This document shows positions 44,250-53,559 of a DNA stretch of 64,000 nucleotides, piece by piece. The notes under the pieces are model-generated. The model made no database searches. It was not told the origin of the DNA and saw nothing but the letters and a program-made list of their open reading frames with translations. The DNA comes from Lawsonibacter celer (lineage in GTDB: Bacteria > Bacillota > Clostridia > Oscillospirales > Oscillospiraceae): NCBI RefSeq assembly GCF_014281125.1, contig NZ_JACOEA010000007.1, positions 62,001 to 126,000 on the forward strand, written 5' to 3'. Made by a program: the position numbers and the translations under genes. Positions within the stretch are counted from its first letter, which is position 1. The number at the start of each line of letters is the position of its first letter.

Positions 44250-45125
44250 TCAGTCAAAGCCCAGACCCATGTATCCGTGGGTCCCCTGGCCCCAGGCGGC
44301 GCGCTTGGCCTGGCTGTACCATTTGAGCATGCCGAAGGACTGGATATAGCTGCCGGGCAGGCCGTCCCACGCGGCGGGGGTGCGCACGTGATAGCGGGCG
44401 GCAGGCAGCAGGGCGGCCAGCTGCGCCACCGCGCCGGCCATCTGGGGCCTCGGAATCACCAGCTCCTTGAGCAGCAGGCTCTGTGCGTCCACATACTCCG
44501 CAGCGGCGCAACCCACCACGCCGTCCACCTCTACCCTGTAGAGTCCGGCCCCCGCCATTTGGGACATGCCCTGCTGATAGCGGATCAGCTCCTTCCCGTA
44601 GCGGATAAAGGGCAGCCCCTCCAGCAGGCCGTCCCGGATCCGGCCGTACTCCGCCGGCTCCACCGGCTGCGCGGCTCCGGCGCCCGGCTGGGCAACCATA
44701 TTCCGCAGCAGCTCCAGCTTACGCAGGGAAAAGCCGGGCTGAAAATCCACGGTGGCAAAGAATTTATGCAGGCTTGGCTCGGCGGGCACCACGGTCACAC
44801 AGTCCACGCCCCGGGCCCGCAGGTGGAAGTCCACATAGTGGAGCAGCTGCCGCCCATAGCCCTTCTTCCGCGCGGCGGGGTCGGTGGCCAGGGCATAGAC
44901 GTAGTAGGCCGAGGCCGTCTTTCCGCCGGGCAGGGCGATCTCCATGGGGAGCAGGGCCAGCATGGAGGCCAGCGCCCCGTCCTCCAGCAGCAGAAGCATA
45001 TCCTCCGGTTTCCAGCAGCACTCGTAAAACCAATCAATATAGCGGTCCTCGTCGCCGAAAGCCTTTCTCCAGAGTTCCTTTTGTGCCTGGGCCTCCTCCG
45101 GCCTGGACGGGCGGATCCGGATCAT
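44250..45125 (-). CDS. Eis-like GNAT N-acetyltransferase
   Basis: 291 residues with two GNAT folds. The N-terminal half carries the acetyl-CoA-binding pyrophosphate loop ALATDPAARKKGYGRQLLHY (residues 85-104); the second half is the Eis-like C-terminal acetyltransferase/sterol-carrier-type region. Eis family members acetylate amines such as aminoglycosides or peptides; the substrate here is unknown. ATG 45125 follows GGAGG by eight bases. Downstream of the DUF2156 gene, 41 bases away. Confidence 0.85.
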   Translation of the reverse strand: MIRIRPSRPEEAQAQKELWRKAFGDEDRYIDWFYECCWKPEDMLLLLEDGALASMLALLPMEIALPGGKTASAYYVYALATDPAARKKGYGRQLLHYVDFHLRARGVDCVTVVPAEPSLHKFFATVDFQPGFSLRKLELLRNMVAQPGAGAAQPVEPAEYGRIRDGLLEGLPFIRYGKELIRYQQGMSQMAGAGLYRVEVDGVVGCAAAEYVDAQSLLLKELVIPRPQMAGAVAQLAALLPAARYHVRTPAAWDGLPGSYIQSFGMLKWYSQAKRAAWGQGTHGYMGLGFD

Positions 45126-45166
45126 AGGGCGCACCTCCTCATAGCAGTGATTACAGCCAGGCCTAA

Positions 45167-46081
45167 TCAGGCCCGCAGAATTGCGGTATGCTTTTCCACC
45201 ATCAGGTCCGGATAATAGCTCTCCTTGGCCTTCCGCAGCCCTTCCACACCCATGTCGTCCTCCCGGTTGAGGTACTTCACTTCGGGGTGGCGCTCCCGCA
45301 CCCAGCGGGCAAACTCCCGGTTGATGATGGCATAGGCCCCCTGGAGCTCTCCATAGGCCTTTTCAAAGTGGACGTCATAGGTGTCGGAGCACAGGCGGTC
45401 ACCCATGGTAAAGGCCACCACCTCCCCGTAAACCCGGATGAGGCCACCCTCCAGGCCCAGGGTGTGGTAGTGCTCCATGGCGGTGCGCAGGGCAATGCCC
45501 TCGTCTCCCAGGTCGCGCTCCTCCGCCGCCCCCTCCCGCGGAAGGGAGCGCCGGTACCACTCCTTATCCATCTCCAGACACTCCGGCAGGCTCTCCGGGG
45601 TAATCTCCTCGTACACCCAGCTGGGATTGCTCTCGATAAAACGGTTAATGTGATTGCGCTTGGCGTGAAGCTTCTTGCCCCCCAGATCCGCCAGGCGGTC
45701 AATCTCGTATAGATAATCATAACCATCCCGGTCGGCGCTGTAGTCAAACTGGCCGGGAAAAAATTCCTCCAGCTCAGCCATCTGCCGGGGCGTCAGGCAT
45801 ACCAGCCGCAGGGGCTCTCCCCGCTGGGCGGCGTCCTGCTCCAGCGTCCGGATCACACCGGCCACGTCGCCCACACCCGCCGGGTACATATAGCTGCACC
45901 CCATGCGTCCGCACAGATGGGTTACCAGGAAATCCCCCACCCGGGCAATCTGCTGATGGTAGGCCCGGCTCCAGACCAGCAGGTTGGTAAAATTATAGTC
46001 GCAGCCCCGGTAGTCGGCCCGGGCCAGCAGGGTATCCACCCAGGCTTTGTCAGACAGCTGCGGCGTTTGAAATGCGATCAT
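45167..46081 (-). CDS. DUF2156 (LPG-synthase C-domain-like) acyltransferase
   Basis: 304 residues of the DUF2156 family, a GNAT-fold related to the C-terminal aminoacyl-transfer domain of MprF. Features: DYRGCDYNFTNLLVW, FDYSADRDGYDYLYEIDRLADLGGKKLHAKRNHINRF, then YDVHFEKAYGELQGAYAIINREFA and VKYLNREDDMGVEGLRKAKESY. Bacterial members are mostly uncharacterised. It is paired with another GNAT gene and is unlinked to the flippase-like gene at the left edge. Confidence 0.9.
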   Translation of the reverse strand: MIAFQTPQLSDKAWVDTLLARADYRGCDYNFTNLLVWSRAYHQQIARVGDFLVTHLCGRMGCSYMYPAGVGDVAGVIRTLEQDAAQRGEPLRLVCLTPRQMAELEEFFPGQFDYSADRDGYDYLYEIDRLADLGGKKLHAKRNHINRFIESNPSWVYEEITPESLPECLEMDKEWYRRSLPREGAAEERDLGDEGIALRTAMEHYHTLGLEGGLIRVYGEVVAFTMGDRLCSDTYDVHFEKAYGELQGAYAIINREFARWVRERHPEVKYLNREDDMGVEGLRKAKESYYPDLMVEKHTAILRA

Positions 46082-46181
46082 ACGGTGTCTCGTCTCCTCA
46101 GATTCCCAAGTATAGCGCTATGTTATCATGAACGCCTCCGTTTGGCAAGCAAAACCGTCTCTCCCACATAGCGAGGACATA

Positions 46182-46222
46182 GCGAGGACGGGTCCCGGCC
46201 AAAGGCCGGGACCCGTCCTCGC
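46182..46222. other. Long perfect palindrome between DUF2156 and PspC genes
   Basis: A 19-bp perfect inverted repeat GCGAGGACGGGTCCCGGCC with a three-base AAA loop. A short direct repeat (ATAGCGAGGAC) abuts its left arm. No T run adjoins, so it may be a terminator, a protein site or an mRNA stabiliser. Confidence 0.65.
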
Positions 46223-46232
46223 TCCCGCGTCT

Positions 46233-46445
46233 TCAGTATCCTGGATACACATCGCTCTTCTTCGGCAGAAGAACGCTGGCCACAATATAGAGGATCAGGC
46301 CAGCTCCCACGGAGCATAGGGTTACGATCACCCAGATCAGGCGGACGATGTTGGCGTCAATATTGAAATATTCGGCGACGCCGCCGCACACGCCGGTTAG
46401 CTTGGCTCCCTGTTCAATACGATACAGCTTTTTGGGTTCATTCAT
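46233..46445 (-). CDS. PspC-domain membrane protein
   Basis: 70 residues: the PspC pattern KLYRIEQGAKLTGVCGGVAEYFNIDANIVRLIWVI, then a membrane helix (LCSVGAGLILYIVASVLL) and a short KKSDVYPGY tail. PspC proteins sense envelope stress or act as anti-sigma-like membrane factors. ATG 46445 follows GGAGG by seven bases. No pspA/B partners were seen. Confidence 0.93.
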   Translation of the reverse strand: MNEPKKLYRIEQGAKLTGVCGGVAEYFNIDANIVRLIWVIVTLCSVGAGLILYIVASVLLPKKSDVYPGY

Positions 46446-46548
46446 GGGGACGCCTCCTTTTCTGTATCTACAGGATACCACAGATGTGTTAAAAAATCCT
46501 GAATCAAACCTTAAAATCTAATAAGAGTTACCTTCTACGCCCGACCGC

Positions 46549-47742
46549 TCAGTTTTTGGACTCCTCCACCAGCATCAGGCAGCCGTCCTTGTCGTATTTC
46601 AGCCGCTGCACCTCCGCCCGGGTATTGCGCACAATCTCGTCCATGCGGATGCCCTCGGTAATGGTGGCGATGAAGGTGTAGGCTACCCCGTGGCGCTTGG
46701 CCCGTCCGGTGCGGCCGATGCGGTGGGTGTAGTTCTCCATCTCGTCGGGCACGTCGTAGTTGAACACTGCGTCCACGTCGTCAATGTCCAGGCCCCGGGC
46801 AGCCACATCGGTGGCCACCAGCACCTTGACCTCGCCCTTCTTGAACTTCTCCAGGGTCTTTTCCCGGATGCGCTGCTGGATGTCCCCGTGGATGGCCTCG
46901 CAGGAGATGCCCCGCATCTTCAGAAGCCCGGCCAGCCGGTCGGTCATGTTCTTGGTGTTGCAGAAGGCGATGGCCCGCTCATACCCGCCGTGGGTGATGA
47001 GGGCGGCGATGGTGTCCAGCTTCTGCTCCCGGCCGTCCAGGTCAATGCGGTACTGAGTAATGTCAGGCTTGGAGTCCTCCACCGGGCGCACGGTGATCTC
47101 CACCGGGTCCCTCTGGTACACCCAGGAGATGTCCATGACCTCCCGGGAGATGGTGGCGGAGAACATCCCCAGGTTCCTCCGCCCCTTGAGCTGGTCCAGG
47201 ATGCGGGTGACGTCCCGCACAAAGCCCATGTCCAGCATCCGGTCGGCCTCGTCCAGAACCACGGTCTGCACCTTGTCCAGGCGGACGGTGCGCCGCTTCA
47301 TGTGGTCCATCAGCCGCCCTGGGGTAGCCACCACGATCTGGGGCTTCTTCTTCAGGGTGTTGATCTGCTTGTCAATGGGAGCGCCGCCGTACAGGCAGAC
47401 GGTGCGCACCCCCTCCTTGAACTCGCACAGGTCCCGCAGCTCCTCCTGGATCTGCACCGCCAGCTCCCGGGTGGGGGCCAGGACCAGGGCCTGCACATCC
47501 TCGCCGGAGGGATCCACATGCTCCACCATGGGGATGCCAAAGGCAAAGGTCTTGCCCGTGCCCGTGGGGGCCTTGGCGATAACGTCCCTCCACTCCATAA
47601 AATAGGGGATGGCCCCGGCCTGCACCGGGGTGGCCTGGACGTAGCCCTTCTTCTCAATGGCCCGCATCACCTCGGGGGAGAGCCCCAGCTGGTCGTAGCG
47701 GACCACCTCGTTTGTCTGTTCACCGTTGATTTCCATGGGCAC
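46549..47742 (-). CDS. DEAD-box ATP-dependent RNA helicase
   Basis: 397 residues with all core motifs: Q motif (YVQATPVQAGAIP), Walker A APTGTGKT, PTRELA, TPGRLMDH, DEADRMLDMGF, FSATI, and C-terminal VLVATDVAARGLDID and THRIGRTGRAKRHG. Short C-terminal tail, so closer to a minimal CshA/DeaD-like helicase. It remodels RNA in the cytosol. GTG 47742 or ATG 47736 as start. The gene has a leader of roughly 110 bases from its promoter. Confidence 0.95.
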   Translation of the reverse strand: MPMEINGEQTNEVVRYDQLGLSPEVMRAIEKKGYVQATPVQAGAIPYFMEWRDVIAKAPTGTGKTFAFGIPMVEHVDPSGEDVQALVLAPTRELAVQIQEELRDLCEFKEGVRTVCLYGGAPIDKQINTLKKKPQIVVATPGRLMDHMKRRTVRLDKVQTVVLDEADRMLDMGFVRDVTRILDQLKGRRNLGMFSATISREVMDISWVYQRDPVEITVRPVEDSKPDITQYRIDLDGREQKLDTIAALITHGGYERAIAFCNTKNMTDRLAGLLKMRGISCEAIHGDIQQRIREKTLEKFKKGEVKVLVATDVAARGLDIDDVDAVFNYDVPDEMENYTHRIGRTGRAKRHGVAYTFIATITEGIRMDEIVRNTRAEVQRLKYDKDGCLMLVEESKN

Positions 47743-47861
47743 AAAATTCCTTTCTGTTCACAGCTTGCCTGATTCAAGGTCCCACACAGGCAGCCGAAAC
47801 CCCGTTTCGCACCCAACGCCCGCCTCACCCAGAGGGGCGCGACCTCAAATCTGTCTCAAAA

Positions 47862-47890
47862 AGTGTATCATAGTCGGGATAAAAATGCAA
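47862..47890 (-). promoter_or_regulatory. Promoter of the DEAD-box helicase gene
   Basis: Minus-strand TTGCAT (47890-47885), 17-base spacer and TACACT (47867-47862). The leader of roughly 110 bases is reminiscent of cold-inducible helicase genes. Confidence 0.7.
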
Positions 47891-47907
47891 TCCATATCCC
47901 TCCGGCG

Positions 47908-48750
47908 CTAAAAAGGGCCCCCGCCCCGCCGCCGGAACACATGGATGCGGAAGGCTGCCGTCACATCCAGCCGGTCCAGCTCCGCCAGCCGCCGCGCCCC
48001 CTCCCTGGGGGTCTTCCAGTAATAGGGGGTCATCTGGAACAGGTCGGCGATGGTCTGCCGGTCCGGCAGGGGGAGCCGCGCCTCCACCGGAACGATGTCC
48101 AGATAGTCAAAGCCCTCATAGGCCACCGCCTCCTCCCGATTGGGATAGGGCGCGTCATAGAGCACCTGCTTGAGCTCCCACAGATGGCGGGCGGCGGGCG
48201 TCACATAGAAAAAGGCCCCCTCCGGGCGGAGCACCCGGCGGAACTCCTCCAGGGCCAGGGGCGAAAAACAGTCCACCAGCAGGTCGACCGCCCCATCCCC
48301 CACCGGCAGGCGATAGACCGAGGCCACGGCGAACTCCGCCTCCGCCAGCCCTTTGGCCGCGTGCCGCACCGAGGGCTTGGACAGGTCCACCCCGGCCAGC
48401 CTCGGCCGCCGCCCGGCAGCGGTCAGGGCCTCATAGAGCCCGGCGGTGTAGTATCCCTCCCCACAGCCCGCATCCAGCACCGCTGGCCGCTCCAGCCCGG
48501 CGGTGTGCGCCAGGGCCAGGGCGCACAGGGCATCCCGCAGGGGGGCATAATACCCGCTGCGCAGAAATCGGCTGCGGGCTGCGGCCATGCCCTTGTCGTC
48601 CCCGGGCATCTTGGAGTGCATCCGGTTGGCGGGCAGCAGGTGGACATAGCCCTCCCGGGCCCGGTCAAAGCAGTGGCCGCTGGGGCAGGTGTAGGCCCGT
48701 TCCCCCCGCTCCAGCGGCGCGGCACAGTGCGGACAGCAGAATAGACTCAC
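47908..48750 (-). CDS. rlmA: 23S rRNA (guanine-N1)-methyltransferase RlmA
   Basis: 280 residues. N-terminal zinc ribbon with cysteines in CPHC and CPSGHCFD (residues 6-28), then the SAM-binding motif VLDAGCGEGYYT (residues 92-103) and LRPEGAFFYVTPA. RlmA methylates a guanine in helix 35 of 23S rRNA (G745 or G748 by lineage), affecting macrolide susceptibility. GTG 48750 follows GGAG by nine bases. Confidence 0.88.
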   Translation of the reverse strand: MSLFCCPHCAAPLERGERAYTCPSGHCFDRAREGYVHLLPANRMHSKMPGDDKGMAAARSRFLRSGYYAPLRDALCALALAHTAGLERPAVLDAGCGEGYYTAGLYEALTAAGRRPRLAGVDLSKPSVRHAAKGLAEAEFAVASVYRLPVGDGAVDLLVDCFSPLALEEFRRVLRPEGAFFYVTPAARHLWELKQVLYDAPYPNREEAVAYEGFDYLDIVPVEARLPLPDRQTIADLFQMTPYYWKTPREGARRLAELDRLDVTAAFRIHVFRRRGGGPF

Positions 48751-48860
48751 AGGGCATCTCTCCTTCCGGAGCTATGATAGCACAGTTTTCGGAAAAATAA
48801 CAGCCGGCGCGGACCAGGCCGGCCGCTGGGCAGCCTCTCCGACTCTCCCATGATCCGATG

Positions 48861-48896
48861 AAAAGGGGGCTCCGGCCAGTTGGCCGGAACCCCCTT
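48861..48896 (-). terminator. Terminator of the aspartase gene
   Basis: Minus-strand 16-bp stem with one mismatch (AAGGGGGTTCCGGCCA and TGGCCGGAGCCCCCTT) ending in TTTTC. Confidence 0.8.
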
Positions 48897-48907
48897 CTAT
48901 GTAACCC

Positions 48908-50335
48908 TTACCGCTCCAGCAGCTCCTTGGCGGAGATGCCGGGCTCGGTCATGGAGTAGGGATCCAGGATCTTGTCCAGGGAGGCCTCGTCCAGCAGGCC
49001 CTCCTGGAGGATGAGCTCCCGCACCGGCGCACCGGTCTCAATGGCCTTTTTGGCCACCTCGGCCGCCTTTTCATAGCCCACGTGGGGGCACAGGGCGGTG
49101 ATTATGCCCACGCTGTGCTCCACCATATCCCGGCATCGCTCCCGATTGGCGGTGATGCCCACAATGCAGTTGTCCACCAGGGTGTTCACCGCGTAGGTCA
49201 GAAACTCCACCGCGTGGGTCAGATTCCAGAAGATGATGGGCTCAAAGGCGTTGAGTTCCAGCTGGCCGGCCTCGGCGGCCAGGGTGATGGTCAGGTCGTT
49301 GCCCATGATGTTGAAAGCCACCTGATTGACCACCTCCGGAATCACCGGGTTGACCTTGCCAGGCATAATGGAGGAGCCGTTCTGCCGGGGGGGCAGGTTG
49401 ATCTCGTTAAAGCCGCAACGGGGCCCGGAGGACATGAGCCGCAAGTCGTTGGACATCTTGGACAGGTTCACCGCACAGGTCTTGACCGCACCGGAGACCG
49501 CTACAAACTCGTCCAGGTTCTGTGTAGCGTCAATCAGATTGAATGCCTGCACCAAGTTCAGCCCGGTGACCTTGGACAGGTTGGGCACAATGCGGCGCAG
49601 GTACTGCTCGTCGGCGTTGATGCCGGTGCCGATGGCCGTGCCGCCCATGTTCAGGCAGCGCATCTCGTCCTTGGCCCGCTCGAACCGGGCCAGATCCCGG
49701 CGCACCGCCTCGCTGTAGGCCCTGAACTCCTGACCCAGGCGGATGGGCACCGCGTCCTGCATCTGGGTGCGGCCCATCTTGATCACATCGTCAAACTCGT
49801 CTGCCTTCTCCACCAGGGCCTTGTACAGGCGCTCCAGCTGGATCTGGGCGCGCACCAGAAGCTTGAGTACCGCCAGCTTGCCCGCGGAGGGAAACACATC
49901 GTTGGTGGACTGGCCGTAGTTGACGTGATCGTTGGGGTTAACCAGGCTGTAGTCCCCCTTCTCGCCGCCCAGCAGCTCGATGGCCCGGTTGGCGATGACC
50001 TCGTTGGCGTTCATGTTCAGGCTGGTGCCCGCGCCGCCCTGGATGGGGTCCACAATAAAGGCGTCATGGAGCTTACCCTCCACAATCTCCTCGCAGGCGG
50101 CAACGATCGCGTCGGCCACCCGTTTGTCCAGCAGGCCGATCTCATAGTTGGTAATAGCCGAGGCCATTTTAATCTGGGCGATGGAGTTGATAAGCTCCGG
50201 ATGCATGGTCAGGCCGGTAATATGGAAGTTCTCCGCGGCCCGCAGGGACTGCACGCCGTAATATACGTCCTTTGGGACGGCACGCTCTCCCACCGAGTCG
50301 TGCTCAGAGCGATAAAGAGTCGTTGCTTCTTCCAT
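48908..50335 (-). CDS. aspA: Aspartate ammonia-lyase
   Basis: 475 residues of the fumarase/aspartase superfamily, which deaminates L-aspartate to fumarate and ammonia. Signature GSSIMPGKVNPVIPE (residues about 328-342), upstream GGAGTSLNMNANEVIANRA (substrate region) and NYGQSTNDVFPSA. Length matches AspA. ATG 50335 follows GGAG by nine bases. Monocistronic. Confidence 0.95.
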   Translation of the reverse strand: MEEATTLYRSEHDSVGERAVPKDVYYGVQSLRAAENFHITGLTMHPELINSIAQIKMASAITNYEIGLLDKRVADAIVAACEEIVEGKLHDAFIVDPIQGGAGTSLNMNANEVIANRAIELLGGEKGDYSLVNPNDHVNYGQSTNDVFPSAGKLAVLKLLVRAQIQLERLYKALVEKADEFDDVIKMGRTQMQDAVPIRLGQEFRAYSEAVRRDLARFERAKDEMRCLNMGGTAIGTGINADEQYLRRIVPNLSKVTGLNLVQAFNLIDATQNLDEFVAVSGAVKTCAVNLSKMSNDLRLMSSGPRCGFNEINLPPRQNGSSIMPGKVNPVIPEVVNQVAFNIMGNDLTITLAAEAGQLELNAFEPIIFWNLTHAVEFLTYAVNTLVDNCIVGITANRERCRDMVEHSVGIITALCPHVGYEKAAEVAKKAIETGAPVRELILQEGLLDEASLDKILDPYSMTEPGISAKELLER

Positions 50336-50379
50336 GGTGCCTCTCTCCTTTGCAGGTCATCTTTCAATTTTGCAGTTGT

Positions 50380-50408
50380 ATTGTAGCATTACTCTGTCTT
50401 TTTTGCAA
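50380..50408 (-). promoter_or_regulatory. aspA promoter
   Basis: Minus-strand TTGCAA (50408-50403), 17-base spacer and TACAAT (50385-50380). Confidence 0.75.
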
Positions 50409-50491
50409 GTACTCCTGCAAAATATTTTACTGTTTTATGCTCCAAGTGCGGCACGCGGAACCTCTCTCCCTGCAATACAGTCCGGAAAGGC

Positions 50492-50519
50492 TTGCTTTGG
50501 CGCAGATTTGTGGTATACT
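50492..50519 (+). promoter_or_regulatory. Promoter of the ABC-F gene
   Basis: TTGCTT (50492-50497), 16-base spacer and TATACT (50514-50519). Confidence 0.65.
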
Positions 50520-50564
50520 AGCTTGGATAAATCAGGCACATCTGTGCGCGATAAGGAGCTTACC

Positions 50565-52166
50565 ATGATCACTGTGACCGACCTGGGGCTGAATTACAGC
50601 GGGACGCCCCTCTTTTCTCACGTGGACCTGCAATTCATCAAGGGCAACTGCTACGGCATTATTGGCGCCAACGGCGCGGGCAAGTCCACCTTTCTCAAGA
50701 TCCTCTCCGGCGAGCTGGAGCCCACCTCCGGCGAGGTGAACATCCTGCCCAAGACCCGCATGTCCGTGCTCAAGCAGAACCAGAATGCCTACGACGCATA
50801 CAACGTGATGGACACGGTCATTATGGGCAACCAGCGGCTGTATGACATCGGCAAGGAGAAGGACGCCCTCTACGAAAAGGAGGAGATGACCGAGGAAGAC
50901 GGCATCAAGGCCTGCGAGCTGGAGGAGGAGTTTGCCGAGCTGGGAGGCTGGGAGGCCGAGTCCGACGCGTCCCGCATTCTCCAGGGCCTGGGCATCGGAA
51001 CCGAGCTGCACTACAACGACATGGCCACCCTGGACGCCCGGCTGAAGGTGAAGGTGCTGCTGGCCCAGGCACTGTTCGGCAATCCCGACATCCTGATGAT
51101 GGACGAGCCCACAAACAATCTGGACATCAACGCCGTCAACTGGCTGGAGGACTTTCTGCTGGACTTTGAGGGAACCGTCATCGTGGTGTCCCACGACCGG
51201 CACTTCCTGAACACCATCTGCACCCACATCGTGGACATCGACTACAACAAGATCAAGCTGTACGTGGGCAACTATGACTTCTGGTACGAATCCTCCCAGC
51301 TGGTGCAGTCCCTGATCAAGAACCAGAACAAGCGCAACGAGGAGAAGATCAAGGAGCTGCAGGACTTTATCTCCCGCTTCTCCGCCAACAAGTCCAAGTC
51401 CAAGCAGGCCACCGCCCGGCGCAAGCTGCTGGACAAACTGACCGTGGAGGAGATGCCCGCCTCCTCCCGCCGCTACCCCTTCGTGGGCTTCACCCCCGAC
51501 CGGGAGGTGGGCAAGGACATCCTCTTCGTCACCGACGTGAGCAAAACCATCGACGGGGTAAAGGTGCTGGACAAGGTAAGCTTTATCGTGGGCCATGGGG
51601 ACAAGATTGCCTTCGTGGGGGACAACGAGAACGCCCACACCGCGCTCTTTAAAATTCTCACCGGGGAGCTGGAGCCCGACGAGGGCACGGTGAAGTGGGG
51701 CCAGACCGCCACCTTCTCCTATTTCCCCAAGGACAATACCGCCTTCTTCGAGGGGCACGACGAAAATCTGGTGGAGTGGCTGCGCCAGTTCTCCTCCGAC
51801 CCCCACGAGGCCTATCTGCGGGGCTTTCTGGGCCGGATGCTCTTCTCCGGGGACGAGGTGTACAAGCCGGTCAAGGTGCTCTCCGGCGGGGAGAAGGTGC
51901 GGTGCATGCTCTCCCGCATGATGCTCTCCGGGGCCAATGTGCTCCTGCTGGACCAGCCCACCAACCATCTGGATTTGGAGTCCATCGCCGCGCTGAACAA
52001 GGGGCTGGAGGCGGTGAAGTGCAACATGCTCTTCTCCTCCCACGACCACCAGCTGGTGCAGACCGTGGCCAACCGGGTGTTTGACTTCACCTCCGACGGC
52101 AGGCTCATCGACCGCAAGATGACCTACGACGAGTATCTGGAGAGTACGTCGGAGGCCCGCGCGTAA
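50565..52166 (+). CDS. ABC-F family ATPase (YkpA/YbiT-like)
   Basis: 533 residues, two fused nucleotide-binding domains without membrane segments. NBD1 has Walker A GANGAGKST (34-42) and MMDEPTNNLD; its signature region (TLDARLKVKVLLAQALFG) is degenerate. NBD2 has signature LSGGEKVRCMLSRMML but Walker A is degenerate (GDNENAHTAL, lysine lost) and Walker B reads LLLDQPTNHLD with Gln replacing the catalytic Glu. Thus only one composite ATP site looks active. ABC-F proteins of this type act on ribosomes; whether it is a translation factor or resistance protein is not clear. ATG 50565 follows AAGGAG. Confidence 0.92.
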   Translation: MITVTDLGLNYSGTPLFSHVDLQFIKGNCYGIIGANGAGKSTFLKILSGELEPTSGEVNILPKTRMSVLKQNQNAYDAYNVMDTVIMGNQRLYDIGKEKDALYEKEEMTEEDGIKACELEEEFAELGGWEAESDASRILQGLGIGTELHYNDMATLDARLKVKVLLAQALFGNPDILMMDEPTNNLDINAVNWLEDFLLDFEGTVIVVSHDRHFLNTICTHIVDIDYNKIKLYVGNYDFWYESSQLVQSLIKNQNKRNEEKIKELQDFISRFSANKSKSKQATARRKLLDKLTVEEMPASSRRYPFVGFTPDREVGKDILFVTDVSKTIDGVKVLDKVSFIVGHGDKIAFVGDNENAHTALFKILTGELEPDEGTVKWGQTATFSYFPKDNTAFFEGHDENLVEWLRQFSSDPHEAYLRGFLGRMLFSGDEVYKPVKVLSGGEKVRCMLSRMMLSGANVLLLDQPTNHLDLESIAALNKGLEAVKCNMLFSSHDHQLVQTVANRVFDFTSDGRLIDRKMTYDEYLESTSEARA

Positions 52167-52176
52167 CCGAAGCCAA

Positions 52177-52210
52177 GACAGGGGTGCCCCCTCGGGGGCG
52201 CCCCTGTCTC
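52177..52210. terminator. Stem-loop between the ABC-F and MATE genes
   Basis: Stem AGACAGGGGTGCCCC/GGGGCGCCCCTGTCT with a short loop, one wobble pair; weak T tract, shared by convergent genes. Confidence 0.7.
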
Positions 52211-52224
52211 ATCTCTCGCCGCGC

Positions 52225-53559
52225 TCAGATGCCCCGGCGGAGCACGCCAAACCGATACCACAAAAAGCCCGCCAAGTCGGCCAGGCCCCAGCCGATGGGG
52301 ATGGCCCACCAGATGGCCTTCAGACCGAAGGCCGGGTTAGGCGCCAGGGCATAGGCCATGGCCACCCGGGTCCCCAGGGAGATTACCGTCAGCACCAGAG
52401 ACATGGCGGGCCGGCCGATGGCCCGGTACAGGCCGTAGAGCAGGAACAGGCAGCCGATGCCGCAGTAGCAGGCCCCCTCAATGCGCAGGTACTCCACGCC
52501 CACAGCCACGATCTCCGTCTCCCCTGGCTGGGTAAACAGTCCCATCAGCTGAGGGGCAAAAAGCGCCACCAGAACCGAGATGACCACGCAGAACGCCAGC
52601 GCGGTGACCACTGCCGAGCGGATCCCCTTCCGAATGCGGCCGGTCTCCCCGGCTCCGTAGTTCTGGGCGATAAAGGTGGAAAAGGCGTTGCCGAAGTCCT
52701 GCACCGGCATATAGGCGAAGGCGTCGATCTTCACCGCCGCGGCAAAGGCGGCCATCACACTGACGCCGAAGGAGTTCACCAGCCCCTGGATCATCAGGAT
52801 GCCGAAGTTCATCACCGACTGCTGCAGGCAGGTGAGCACCGAGTAGCCCGCGATCTTTCCCGCCAGGTCCCGGCGGAAGCGGCGGTGCCGCCGCTCCGGC
52901 AGCAGTCCGGGGGCCCAGCGGACGGCGCAGAGAGTCAGCCCCCCAGCGGAGGCGGACTGGGCGATGACGGTGGCCAGGGCGGCCCCCGCCACCCCCATGT
53001 CCAGCGTCAGCACGCAAAACAGGTCCAGCACAATGTTGAGCGCCGCCGCGCAGCCCAGCACCAGCAGGGGCAGAAGAGAATTCCCCAGGGCGCGCAGCAC
53101 CGAGGCCATGTAGTTGTAGACAAAGGTAAAAAACAGCCCCACGAAGATGATGCGCAGGTAGTCGGCCATGCCGCCCCGCACACTGTCCGGAATCTGCAGG
53201 GCGGTCAGAATGGGCCCCATCAGCAGCAGGGCCAGGGCGGTGATGACCAGTGTGACCAGCCCCACCAGCACAAAGGAGACAAACAGGCCGGACCTGAGCT
53301 CCTCCTCCCTTTTTCCGCCCCAGAGCATGGAGAACACCGCCCCGCTGCCCATGCACAGGCCCAGGATCACTGAGGTAAGAAATGTCATCAGCGTAAAGGC
53401 AGAGCCCACGGCGGCCAGGGCCTCCGCCCCCAGTACCCGCCCCACGATGAGGGTGTCGGCCACGTTATAGAGCTGCTGGAGCAGATTGCTTAAGATCAGA
53501 GGCGCGGCAAAGCGCAGCATGGAGCCGGTGACACTCCCCTGTGTCAAATCCGTGTGCAT
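52225..53559 (-). CDS. MATE-family efflux transporter
   Basis: 444 residues with twelve predicted membrane helices in two homologous halves. Family motifs include LPLLILSNLLQQLYNVADTLIVG-like start (APLILSNLLQQLYNVADTLI), LRALGNSLLPLLVLGCAAALNIVLD, and IDAFAYMPVQDFGNAFSTFIAQNYGAG in the second half. MATE proteins exchange cationic drugs or metabolites for Na+ or H+. Intact, unlike the MATE remnant at 8.2-9.2 kb. ATG 53559 precedes HTDLTQGSVTG. Confidence 0.95.
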   Translation of the reverse strand: MHTDLTQGSVTGSMLRFAAPLILSNLLQQLYNVADTLIVGRVLGAEALAAVGSAFTLMTFLTSVILGLCMGSGAVFSMLWGGKREEELRSGLFVSFVLVGLVTLVITALALLLMGPILTALQIPDSVRGGMADYLRIIFVGLFFTFVYNYMASVLRALGNSLLPLLVLGCAAALNIVLDLFCVLTLDMGVAGAALATVIAQSASAGGLTLCAVRWAPGLLPERRHRRFRRDLAGKIAGYSVLTCLQQSVMNFGILMIQGLVNSFGVSVMAAFAAAVKIDAFAYMPVQDFGNAFSTFIAQNYGAGETGRIRKGIRSAVVTALAFCVVISVLVALFAPQLMGLFTQPGETEIVAVGVEYLRIEGACYCGIGCLFLLYGLYRAIGRPAMSLVLTVISLGTRVAMAYALAPNPAFGLKAIWWAIPIGWGLADLAGFLWYRFGVLRRGI

